7,279 nucleotides of DNA from UBA3775 sp964572955 (GTDB lineage Bacteria > Bacillota > Clostridia > Lachnospirales > Lachnospiraceae). Shown here one piece after another: positions 1 through 6,956 of the stretch. Numbering within the stretch: position 1 is the stretch's first letter; the number at the start of each line of letters is the position of its first letter. Both the position numbers and the translations under genes were made by a program. The stretch lies in NCBI GenBank assembly GCA_964572955.1, contig CAZNGY010000064.1, positions 1 through 7,279 on the forward strand, written 5' to 3'. A model generated the notes under the pieces. The model worked only from the letters and a program-made list of their open reading frames with translations, had not been told where the DNA came from and did not search any database.

Positions 1-1097
1 GGTTCCATTTTTACAAACCACTGCTTTGAAACTCTTGGTTCAACCGTTGAACCGCATCTGTAACATGTTCCTACGTTATGACTGTAATCCTCAATTTCAG
101 TTAAAGCACCACAGGCCTGTAAATCCCTTACAATTGCTTCTCTTGCTTCATAACGATCCATTCCCGCATATTCCGGATAATCATCAACAATTTTCGCATC
201 TTCCGTAAGTACGTTAATCACCTCAAGATTATGACGAAGTCCAACCTCAAAATCGTTAGGATCGTGTGCAGGAGTAATCTTAACTACGCCTGTACCGAAT
301 TCCATCTCAACATATTCATCTGCTATAACCGGAATAAGTCGTCCTACAAGCGGAAGTTTTACCATCTTTCCTATACAATCCTTATACCTTTCATCGTTAG
401 GATTTACTGCAACTGCCGTATCACCAAGCATTGTTTCCGGTCTTGTTGTAGCCATCTCGATATATCCGCTGCCGTCAGCATACGGATAGCGGAGATGCCA
501 AAAATGACCTGCCTGATCCTCATAGTTAACCTCTGCATCGGAAATTGACGTAAGGCAATGAGGGCACCAGTTTATGATTCTCTCTCCACGGTAGATAAGA
601 CCTTTGTTGTAAAGGTTTACAAAAACTTCCTTAACTGCCTTATTACAGCCTTCATCCATGGTAAATCTTTCACGGTCCCAGTCACATGATGAACCCAGTT
701 TTCTAAGCTGTTTTACGATTCTTCCACCGTACTGTTCTTTCCAATCCCATGCTCTCTCAAGGAATTTTTCACGACCAAGCTCTTCCTTTGTCACGCCTTC
801 TTTTCTCATTGCTTCAACAATCTTAGCCTCAGTTGCTATGGAAGCATGGTCCGTTCCGGGAAGCCACAAAGCCTCATAGCCTGCCATTCTCTTGTATCTT
901 ATAAGAATATCCTGCATTGTATTGTCTAATGCGTGTCCCATGTGAAGCTGTCCTGTGATATTTGGAGGCGGAATAACGATTGTAAACGGTTTTTTCTCCG
1001 GATTTACTTTTGCATGAAAATATTTACGTGTTTCCCACTTTTCATACAAATCATCTTCAATTTCCTTTGGATTGTAATTCTTGGCAAGTTCTTTCAT
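1..1097 (-). CDS. valS: Valyl-tRNA synthetase, N-terminal part (3' end beyond window)
   Basis: This enzyme charges tRNA-Val with valine in the cytoplasm and edits mischarged threonine. The reading frame is open from the ATG at 1097 to the left edge, giving 365 residues of a protein that is usually about 880 long. The class I signature is clear: PPPNITG at residues 43-49, then the HIGH motif as HMGH at 52-55. GTDHASIATE at 81-90 is also typical of ValRS. The CP1 editing domain is present, with ATTRPETMLGDTAVAVNP at 216-233 and TPAHDPNDFEVG at 275-286. Cysteine pairs at 178/181 and 345/348 look like the metal-binding knuckles of this family. The KMSKS loop, anticodon-binding domain and C-terminal coiled coil would lie outside the window. 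The start has AAAGGAAG five bases upstream. The gene lies 25 bases after the TPR-like gene, which suggests cotranscription. Identification is near certain. Confidence 0.98.
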   Translation of the reverse strand, partial: MKELAKNYNPKEIEDDLYEKWETRKYFHAKVNPEKKPFTIVIPPPNITGQLHMGHALDNTMQDILIRYKRMAGYEALWLPGTDHASIATEAKIVEAMRKEGVTKEELGREKFLERAWDWKEQYGGRIVKQLRKLGSSCDWDRERFTMDEGCNKAVKEVFVNLYNKGLIYRGERIINWCPHCLTSISDAEVNYEDQAGHFWHLRYPYADGSGYIEMATTRPETMLGDTAVAVNPNDERYKDCIGKMVKLPLVGRLIPVIADEYVEMEFGTGVVKITPAHDPNDFEVGLRHNLEVINVLTEDAKIVDDYPEYAGMDRYEAREAIVRDLQACGALTEIEDYSHNVGTCYRCGSTVEPRVSKQWFVKME

Positions 1098-1122
1098 AAC
1101 TGCTTCCTTTCTGTACATAATT

Positions 1123-1956
1123 CTATTGTCCGTTTCGGTATGCTTTTTTTATTTTGTTGAGTGTGTCATCAAAAAGCCACCAGAAATCCTCGTCACTGTC
1201 CTTACTGCTGTGCTCCATCAGTTTAAGCACACTCATATAGTCCGAGTTATATTCTCTGTTGTCTTCAATAAAATAGAATTGGTTTTCTATTCTTCTTATA
1301 AGCTCAACGTCACCTGCATTTGCATTTATTTCCCGATTAAACGCTTCTTCATCTCCGCCCATTTTCAGAGCATACATGTATTGACAAAGGCTCTCCTTAT
1401 CATGATTTTTCTGATAAGCTTTGTCAAATGCTTTTGCTGCAGACGAAAATCTTCCGCTTTGCGCCAGAATCACGGCATAGTTGTGATATACATTGCCCTG
1501 ATCCGAATCACCCAGCTGTTCAAATTCCTTATCATCTATCAGATTTGTATACTCAAATCCTGCTTCCCTGATTTTTCCAAATCTCATAAGCATGTCTGCA
1601 TGACGTTTCCGGCGTTCTGCCGGAAGCATATCATAAAGCTTGTCAATTTCACCGATAAGATTGTTAAGTTCTTCCTCCGTATAATAGTCGGTACTGCAGA
1701 AAATCGAAACAACCAAATCCTTAATTCCCGCACCCCTTGACAAAAGCTGTTCCAAAAATTGGGCTCTGTCCTTCATACCAAGTTCCGTTCCGATAAAGGT
1801 CACAAGTGACATGTCAGACAAGTCCTCTTCAAGGGTGTCTATGTTGTGATAAAGATAGTAACACAATTCCTCCATTGTATATACACTTACACCGGTTGAC
1901 GTAAACGTATACGGATTAACTGCCTTATCACCTATGCAAAAAATAAACTTTCCCAC
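1123..1956 (-). CDS. TPR-like protein of unknown function (277 aa, GTG start)
   Basis: I do not recognise a named function. The N-terminal segment (residues 1-60) has a conserved-looking block, CIGDKAVNPYTF at 7-18 followed by VYTMEELCYYLYHNI at 25-39. From memory, similar segments occur in uncharacterised Lachnospiraceae proteins next to DUF5717-like genes. Residues 100-210 are helical and TPR-like. The clearest repeat is 154-183, NVYHNYAVILAQSGRFSSAAKAF and on, with a helix pair before it (about 112-140) and another after it (about 187-210). The C-terminus (250-272) is acidic and aromatic, then basic. There is no signal peptide or membrane segment, so it is probably cytoplasmic. TPRs usually mediate protein-protein contacts, so an adaptor role for the two upstream products is an inference. 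The start is GTG at 1954-1956, with GGAAGGG eight bases upstream abutting the previous stop. The next in-frame ATG is codon 28, which would cut off the conserved block. The stop is TAG. Confidence 0.88.
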   Translation of the reverse strand: MGKFIFCIGDKAVNPYTFTSTGVSVYTMEELCYYLYHNIDTLEEDLSDMSLVTFIGTELGMKDRAQFLEQLLSRGAGIKDLVVSIFCSTDYYTEEELNNLIGEIDKLYDMLPAERRKRHADMLMRFGKIREAGFEYTNLIDDKEFEQLGDSDQGNVYHNYAVILAQSGRFSSAAKAFDKAYQKNHDKESLCQYMYALKMGGDEEAFNREINANAGDVELIRRIENQFYFIEDNREYNSDYMSVLKLMEHSSKDSDEDFWWLFDDTLNKIKKAYRNGQ

Positions 1957-1964
1957 TTTATAAA

Positions 1965-1974
1965 CCCTTCCTTA
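1965..1974 (-). promoter_or_regulatory. Ribosome binding site overlapping upstream stop codon
   Basis: On the minus strand the TAA stop of the Hsp70-like gene (1972-1974) runs directly into GGAAGGG (1965-1971). Eight bases then separate it from the GTG start of the TPR-like gene at 1956. The placement supports the GTG start and suggests translational coupling between the two genes. Confidence 0.7.
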
Positions 1975-3231
1975 AAAGTGAATAACCTTTTCCCATATTC
2001 TATGAGTATTTTCATAAAACTCACCGAATCCTAAATCCCTGACTGTAAGAACAGCCGTATCCCTGTCAAGGAATTCCACAAGTACCGATACTCTCATTGT
2101 TTTGTTTTCACGTTTTTCTATATTTCTGAGATTCATCACTATATGCTTTGTTTCTTTTCTTACCGCATGAAATATTGTAAAGAAAACCTCGTCTGTATCA
2201 TCAAGAATTCCTACGGTTTTTGCATGAACCTTTCTCCAGTCACTGCCTGCGGCAACCATTGTATATTCGCCTATTCTGTTGTCTTTAAACATTCTTATGG
2301 ATACTGAAAACCTCGTCTGATTATCCGTAAGAAACAGATAGTTTTTATAATCTTCACTTTCGGATATTATTCCGGCATACGCCGCACCCTTTGCATACAG
2401 ATTTTGCCCCTTAAAAACTCTTCTTCCCGGACAGAGTGATTTTATAACCTCGTCAGCCCACGATCCGTCAAATCCCTGTCCCGTAAAATAAATGGTAGAA
2501 AGAATCTGCCTGTGTAAAAGTCTGTCCGTAATGCCCTTAAAAACACCTGCAAGCCTCGAATCTGTCATTGTAAGCATCATGGATGAATTAAGTTCTTCAT
2601 CAAAATCATATGATGATACCGTAACTGTTACAGGCAGCTGCTTCTTACTTGTTGAAAGCTGATAATACTTCAGTCCGGTTTCATCAAAGTCAAAAAGCGA
2701 AACATCATTTATCCACAAATCTTTTTTCTGACTCACCGTATAATACATAAAGCTTTCCATGTAGCTTAAAATCATCAGCCTGTTCTTTTCAAATCCCAGT
2801 GCTTCAAATGATTTTTCTATTGCCGCCGTAAGTTTATCCGTTTTGTTTTTTACGGTAACTACTACCTTGGAAACTGCCATATTAAGGTATTTCTGCCTTA
2901 TTGCCGTATAAATTTTCCTTATGAATTTATCAAGAAGCTCCGCTCCCGTATATTCATTCCCAAAAATCTGTAATACTTCATCACTTTCTGATTTTTCAAG
3001 AATAGAATCCACATACCATCCGGCATCCCTGTTTCTGCATCTTACCGCTTCATCTCCGAACATCCAGTCTTTTGTATCGTTTCTGATACATAAAACCGTA
3101 GGTACCAGATACATGCTCCGGTTTGGAGAAATGCTGACCGATTCCGGTTCCGAACCATCCACACTTATGGAAATCTGCGTAGTCTCCGTTCCGAGATCAA
3201 AACCTGCAATTATTGATTTCGAATTTTCCAT
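1972..3231 (-). CDS. Degenerate Hsp70/actin-fold protein, DUF5716-like (419 aa)
   Basis: The fold is that of the Hsp70/actin ATPase superfamily. Residues 7-17 (IIAGFDLGTET) match the phosphate-1 loop, and 43-62 (VPTVLCIR...MFGDEA) match the VPSVV...GDAA region of Hsp70. A strand and helix follow at 121-165. The adenosine motif is recognisable at 246-287 (YFTGQGFDG ... NLYAKGAAYAG). Several catalytic positions are lost by hand alignment with DnaK: Lys70 is Val63, Glu171 is Tyr157, and the GGG of phosphate-2 is Asp-Glu-Thr (183-185). The IIB region between phosphate-2 and the adenosine motif is about 55 residues, far shorter than in Hsp70. The C-terminal 120 residues are beta-rich, and 365-404 (MNLRNIEKRENKTMRVSV ... 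TAVLTVRDLGFG) resemble part of an Hsp70 substrate-binding beta domain, with no helical lid. It may bind nucleotide without hydrolysing it. DUF5716 is recalled from memory and not searched. AAGGAG lies three bases before the ATG, and another AAAGGA lies slightly further upstream. Confidence 0.88.
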   Translation of the reverse strand: MENSKSIIAGFDLGTETTQISISVDGSEPESVSISPNRSMYLVPTVLCIRNDTKDWMFGDEAVRCRNRDAGWYVDSILEKSESDEVLQIFGNEYTGAELLDKFIRKIYTAIRQKYLNMAVSKVVVTVKNKTDKLTAAIEKSFEALGFEKNRLMILSYMESFMYYTVSQKKDLWINDVSLFDFDETGLKYYQLSTSKKQLPVTVTVSSYDFDEELNSSMMLTMTDSRLAGVFKGITDRLLHRQILSTIYFTGQGFDGSWADEVIKSLCPGRRVFKGQNLYAKGAAYAGIISESEDYKNYLFLTDNQTRFSVSIRMFKDNRIGEYTMVAAGSDWRKVHAKTVGILDDTDEVFFTIFHAVRKETKHIVMNLRNIEKRENKTMRVSVLVEFLDRDTAVLTVRDLGFGEFYENTHRIWEKVIHF

Positions 3232-3271
3232 ATTCTCCTTTTCCTTTCCCTAGAGATTTATAACCGGCCAA

Positions 3272-6200
3272 TCAGCCATTATCTATCGGTTTAAACAACT
3301 GCGAAATGGCAAATTCCCTCTTTACATAATCATTAAGAAGTTCAATTGATCTTCCTCTGTCTTTGGCATTTCTTGCATTTATTATCGCATTGATGGCTGA
3401 AAATCTGCTCTTTGAACCTGTAAGATCACCTGCCGGTCCCGTAAGAGTACACCTTTCGGAAGTTATTAATTCCTGTCCGCTTTCATCCTTTATTATATAT
3501 TCTACCGTTTCCTGTGAAAAGAGGATTATTTCCTTTATAAAAATGCCGTAACATACATTACGCATGGCTTCTTCTTTCATAACCCTTTTTCCATCCTGAC
3601 GTGTCATTATCTGTATTGTAACACGATGTTCAGGATTAGACCGATATTCAATATAAACTTTGTCTTCCATATTTTCAGGAAGTCTGAAATACTTGGAAAA
3701 ATTAAGGAAACAAGGAAGTATTTTGCCCTTATTTACCATTATTTCAAGCCATTTTTCCGCAAATTCACATTCTTCTGCCGTAAGCTCTCTTGCATTAGCA
3801 AGCTGCTTAAGGCATGCAAGCATAACATAATCATTTGACTCAAAATATGAATCTCTCTTTAAAATTCCCATTATACCTTCCGGTATTTCCACATCTGATA
3901 TAAGATACTTATATGACAGATAATTGAAAAATGCCTTTGTGAGCGTTCTGTTCCTTGCTCTCCTGTGGTAATGGGAATATATCTGCTCGCCGTACGGAAG
4001 ATAACTTTCCGTAAATAATATCTGTCCTAAAAGCCTTTCGTCAAAATCAGCAGTCGCAACCTGCTCAAGACACGCCTCCTGCCAAATATCATACATTCTG
4101 TTCGTAAGTCCGTTATAGTAATTTGCCAGGTATATTAAAATCCGCTCATGTCTTCTTCCATTTACAAAAAGGTAATACATCAGCTCGCATAATGTCTTAT
4201 TGTCGCGATTGACTGATGCCTGAGGGACAGATACCACAAACTTCTCCAGAACCCGCAGATCGACATTTTCAAACCCGCATTCTTCCATCATACGGAATGC
4301 TTGTCCATACTGTTCATGAAGAATCAGCAGTGCAATAAACTTGCCTCTGCGTGCCGGAGACAGCTGCCTGTAATCTATTTTTTTAAGTTCCTCAGAATTA
4401 ATCTCATCCTGTGCGTGATCATAAAAGTACAGTGCCAGATCACTTATCAGCATATGTTCTTCAGATGAAGTTATTCCCTGAATTATCGCAGCCTGTTTTC
4501 TAAGCTCAACCGACTGTTGATCAAATTTTCTCATTCTGTGTGCCTTTTCAACCAGATTCAGTACAAGCTGAGGATTGTCCCTGTCATATTTGTATGCCAC
4601 TGATGCAAGACTGTCGCCGGGCATAAGCTCCACTATTTCTGTGCCTTCCGGCATAAAATACCTGTTATTTGAAGCATCCAGCATAAATACGCTTGCACCA
4701 TGCGTATAAATATCTGCCTGTGCCTTACCGCCTATTAACGGAACCATAATGTCTTCTGCCATTTCCCTGTGAGACACGCAGACATATTTCATAAGCGGAT
4801 TACTGCATGTAACCTCACATCTGAAAATAACCTTACCCATCTGTTCCCTGAATTGCTTTTTGCTGTTTTCATCGCACAGACTGTCATTATAGATTATGGC
4901 AAGATTTACGTCATTCCTGCCGGCCCGCATCTGTTGTAAAGCAAATAACCTGAGTTTATCTTTGTAATTTTCATATACAATAGGATTTGATTCCTTATGA
5001 AGTACTATATTAGCATACAGGTATGCCAGCCTTTTATCATTAAGCTTCGAATTATATACATAATACATTAAGACAGCCTGGTCAAGTTCCTCCTCAACAT
5101 CCCTGTCAATCGAGTACATGTAATATTCGTAAAGGTCACTTATTCTGATATTTTCCTCTGCGCCTTTCTGATACCATTTAAAATACTTAGTTTCCTTGCG
5201 ATATCCCTTTATAAGTATCTGACAGATTGCCGTAAGCGTATCCCTAAGCTGAAATTTCTCATATATCATCACAAGTACATTGTACTGAATCTTTACATAT
5301 GCCTTTGAACGTAATACCAGAGAAGTAAACTGAACAGCCAAATCCCTGCTGCAGCAGTCATGTTTTAACGCAAATAAAACAGCTGCCGTTTCGAATTGGT
5401 CAAGTTCTTTAAGCATAAAAGGTTCTTGATTAAAAAGCCTTGCTGCTTCCATAAACATGATTGCCATACGGCATCCTCTATCATACATTCCTTTCAGTTC
5501 GTCAAATCTGACACGAATATTCTTTTCATATCTCTCATCAGCATAAAGTGCAAAAATCTGGACAAGCGGGCAATCCGGACTATCCTGACACAATGCATAG
5601 AGCATCTCCAGATATTCCTGTTTTCTCGTTGTCATCTTTTCAGAAAGAAGATAAAGATAAAGCCCCTTTGCATAAGGAGAGGCATTTTCATATTCCTCTT
5701 CTGATACGGAATTGATTATTGCTGCCGCCGGACTTTCTTTACCTGATATTCTTATAAGCTTTGCTCTGTATAATTTCGAAAAAAGTTCGTCAGTCACCGC
5801 ACACTTATCATATGCATCCAGAATCGTATTAGCCTCCGACACATATCTTCCTGCCGGAATCTGATTAAGATTGTATGATATAAAATTTTCGACGCCCCGT
5901 ATGGCAAGTGCTTTAACTTTCCTTTTTTCCTCTAATTCCGATTTGTTTTTGTTTGGTACATGACATACCACCCTGATATTAAGGCTTAATCCACACCCCG
6001 TAATACTTATTCCGCCAAAATTACATCCTTCATGCATTTTTTCCGGGTGAATTATGTAACGTAAATCAAACTCTCCTGATATGAAATCATCATAAGATAT
6101 GTTTTTCTGTTCAAGTTCAATAAAATCACCATTTTCCTCAACAAAAAGATTCACATATCCCCAATTGCTTTTTGTAAGTCTTATCGAATCTGAGAAACTG

Positions 6201-6820
6201 CTTGTTCCAACATCATAACTGCATGTATCCCTGTCTGCCTGAACAGATACCGGAAGCTTTCTTCTCGTTGCAATAAGAAACTGCTCCATGGCATTGTCCA
6301 TAGACGGACTTTTCAAAAGTCTCTCCCAGACAAAACGGCTGTCTGGTTCAAGATGTTTTAGAAACAGCTCAAAATCCGTACCAATAAAAATTCTCCTTGC
6401 TTCCTCCCAGTTATCCCTTGCGAGTGCGGCAAACTGAACCATATTATATATTTTTCCCGCCACCGTATTCAGAACCGGTGCTGTTATCTTTATCTCATAA
6501 GGAAGCACAATCTCTCCCAGACTGCTTACAATGTCGATTTCTCCCTGAATTAAATCATTTACCTCAGCGCACTCGGTATTTATCGTAAATTCAATATTGC
6601 ATTCTTTTCCGATAAACTGTCTGCCTGACAAAATCACTCTGCTGTTTGTCGAATATACCAGACCTTTCATGTGAGTTCCGGCCGCATTACTCACTGTCAC
6701 GGTATGCAATACGCGCTTGTCCACCGGTACTGACAGAGAAACTTTATCCTCACTCAGCTTTATGGCCGGCAGTTCATATTCAAATATACCGCGTGACAGT
6801 TGCTCTATCTTTTCCTTCAC
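3272..6820 (-). CDS. Very large helical-repeat scaffold protein, DUF5717-like (1182 aa, GTG start)
   Basis: I know no function for this family. The N-terminus, MKEKIEQLSRGIFEYELP when started at GTG, and the overall size fit DUF5717 as I remember it. Predicted layout by eye: a beta-rich Ig-like domain (about 15-115, ending GEIDIVSSLGEIVLPYEIKI), a helical linker, a second beta domain (about 190-290), then helical repeats of solenoid or TPR type (about 295-655). A beta-rich insert follows (about 660-740), then more helical repeats (740-1045), a C-terminal beta domain (1050-1130) and a final helix. It has no signal peptide, membrane span or enzyme motif that I can see. Tyr, Leu and Glu are abundant in the helical part, as in protein-binding solenoids. 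The GTG at 6818-6820 has AGGAGG nine bases upstream. An ATG at 6844 would add eight residues but has no ribosome binding site. The gene ends in TGA 40 bases before the Hsp70-like gene, so a partnership with it is inferred. Confidence 0.9.
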   Translation of the reverse strand: MKEKIEQLSRGIFEYELPAIKLSEDKVSLSVPVDKRVLHTVTVSNAAGTHMKGLVYSTNSRVILSGRQFIGKECNIEFTINTECAEVNDLIQGEIDIVSSLGEIVLPYEIKITAPVLNTVAGKIYNMVQFAALARDNWEEARRIFIGTDFELFLKHLEPDSRFVWERLLKSPSMDNAMEQFLIATRRKLPVSVQADRDTCSYDVGTSSFSDSIRLTKSNWGYVNLFVEENGDFIELEQKNISYDDFISGEFDLRYIIHPEKMHEGCNFGGISITGCGLSLNIRVVCHVPNKNKSELEEKRKVKALAIRGVENFISYNLNQIPAGRYVSEANTILDAYDKCAVTDELFSKLYRAKLIRISGKESPAAAIINSVSEEEYENASPYAKGLYLYLLSEKMTTRKQEYLEMLYALCQDSPDCPLVQIFALYADERYEKNIRVRFDELKGMYDRGCRMAIMFMEAARLFNQEPFMLKELDQFETAAVLFALKHDCCSRDLAVQFTSLVLRSKAYVKIQYNVLVMIYEKFQLRDTLTAICQILIKGYRKETKYFKWYQKGAEENIRISDLYEYYMYSIDRDVEEELDQAVLMYYVYNSKLNDKRLAYLYANIVLHKESNPIVYENYKDKLRLFALQQMRAGRNDVNLAIIYNDSLCDENSKKQFREQMGKVIFRCEVTCSNPLMKYVCVSHREMAEDIMVPLIGGKAQADIYTHGASVFMLDASNNRYFMPEGTEIVELMPGDSLASVAYKYDRDNPQLVLNLVEKAHRMRKFDQQSVELRKQAAIIQGITSSEEHMLISDLALYFYDHAQDEINSEELKKIDYRQLSPARRGKFIALLILHEQYGQAFRMMEECGFENVDLRVLEKFVVSVPQASVNRDNKTLCELMYYLFVNGRRHERILIYLANYYNGLTNRMYDIWQEACLEQVATADFDERLLGQILFTESYLPYGEQIYSHYHRRARNRTLTKAFFNYLSYKYLISDVEIPEGIMGILKRDSYFESNDYVMLACLKQLANARELTAEECEFAEKWLEIMVNKGKILPCFLNFSKYFRLPENMEDKVYIEYRSNPEHRVTIQIMTRQDGKRVMKEEAMRNVCYGIFIKEIILFSQETVEYIIKDESGQELITSERCTLTGPAGDLTGSKSRFSAINAIINARNAKDRGRSIELLNDYVKREFAISQLFKPIDNG

Positions 6821-6829
6821 CTGTATGGA

Positions 6830-6835
6830 CCTCCT
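6830..6835 (-). promoter_or_regulatory. Shine-Dalgarno AGGAGG that fixes the GTG start
   Basis: On the minus strand AGGAGG (6835-6830) is followed by the nine-base spacer TCCATACAG and then GTG at 6820. This is a consensus site at standard spacing. It lies inside the coding sequence if the ATG at 6844 is used instead, and nothing like a ribosome binding site precedes that ATG. Confidence 0.85.
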
Positions 6836-6861
6836 GTTTCTCATTTATGCATACATGTTTT

Positions 6862-6890
6862 ATTTTATCAAATCTGTTTCCTATAATCAA
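6862..6890 (-). promoter_or_regulatory. Sigma-A type promoter of the DUF5717-like operon
   Basis: Read on the minus strand, a -35 box TTGATT (6890-6885) and a -10 box TAAAAT (6867-6862) are separated by exactly 17 bases. They match the consensus at four and five of six positions. Initiation would fall near 6855, giving a leader of about 35 bases to the GTG start with the AGGAGG inside it. The promoter sits directly after the rplT terminator, so the operon appears to be transcribed independently of the ribosomal genes. No operator or riboswitch is evident in this short space. Confidence 0.72.
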
Positions 6891-6904
6891 CCTATTTAAA
6901 TTTC

Positions 6905-6943
6905 AAAAACAAAAAAAACCACACACCCTATATGGTGTGTGGT
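6905..6943 (-). terminator. Rho-independent terminator of rplT
   Basis: A perfect ten-base inverted repeat (ACCACACACC at 6918-6927 and GGTGTGTGGT at 6934-6943) encloses a six-base loop. On the minus strand it is followed by a run of eight T, one G and five T (6917-6905, the first T being part of the stem). It begins 13 bases after the rplT stop codon. There is no T run on the plus-strand side, so it works in one direction only. Confidence 0.95.
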
Positions 6944-6956
6944 AAGAAATCATTTA

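Noticed and set aside
1607..1625. Inverted repeat TTCCGG ... CCGGAA with a seven-base loop inside the TPR-like gene
   Set aside because: It is only six base pairs long, has no T run on either side and lies within coding sequence encoding ordinary charged residues, so it is not a terminator.
1081..1740. Plus-strand open frame of 219 residues opposite the TPR-like gene and the start of valS
   Set aside because: It is antisense to well-supported genes, has no ribosome binding site, and its Cys, Phe and Ile-rich composition is typical of a shadow frame. The other plus-strand frames in the window were rejected for the same reason.
3232..3271. Possible hairpin (GGC TGATTG GCC) between the giant gene and the Hsp70-like gene
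   Set aside because: The stem is three base pairs with no following T tract, and the gap is better explained by purine-rich ribosome binding sequence. It is unlikely to stop transcription.
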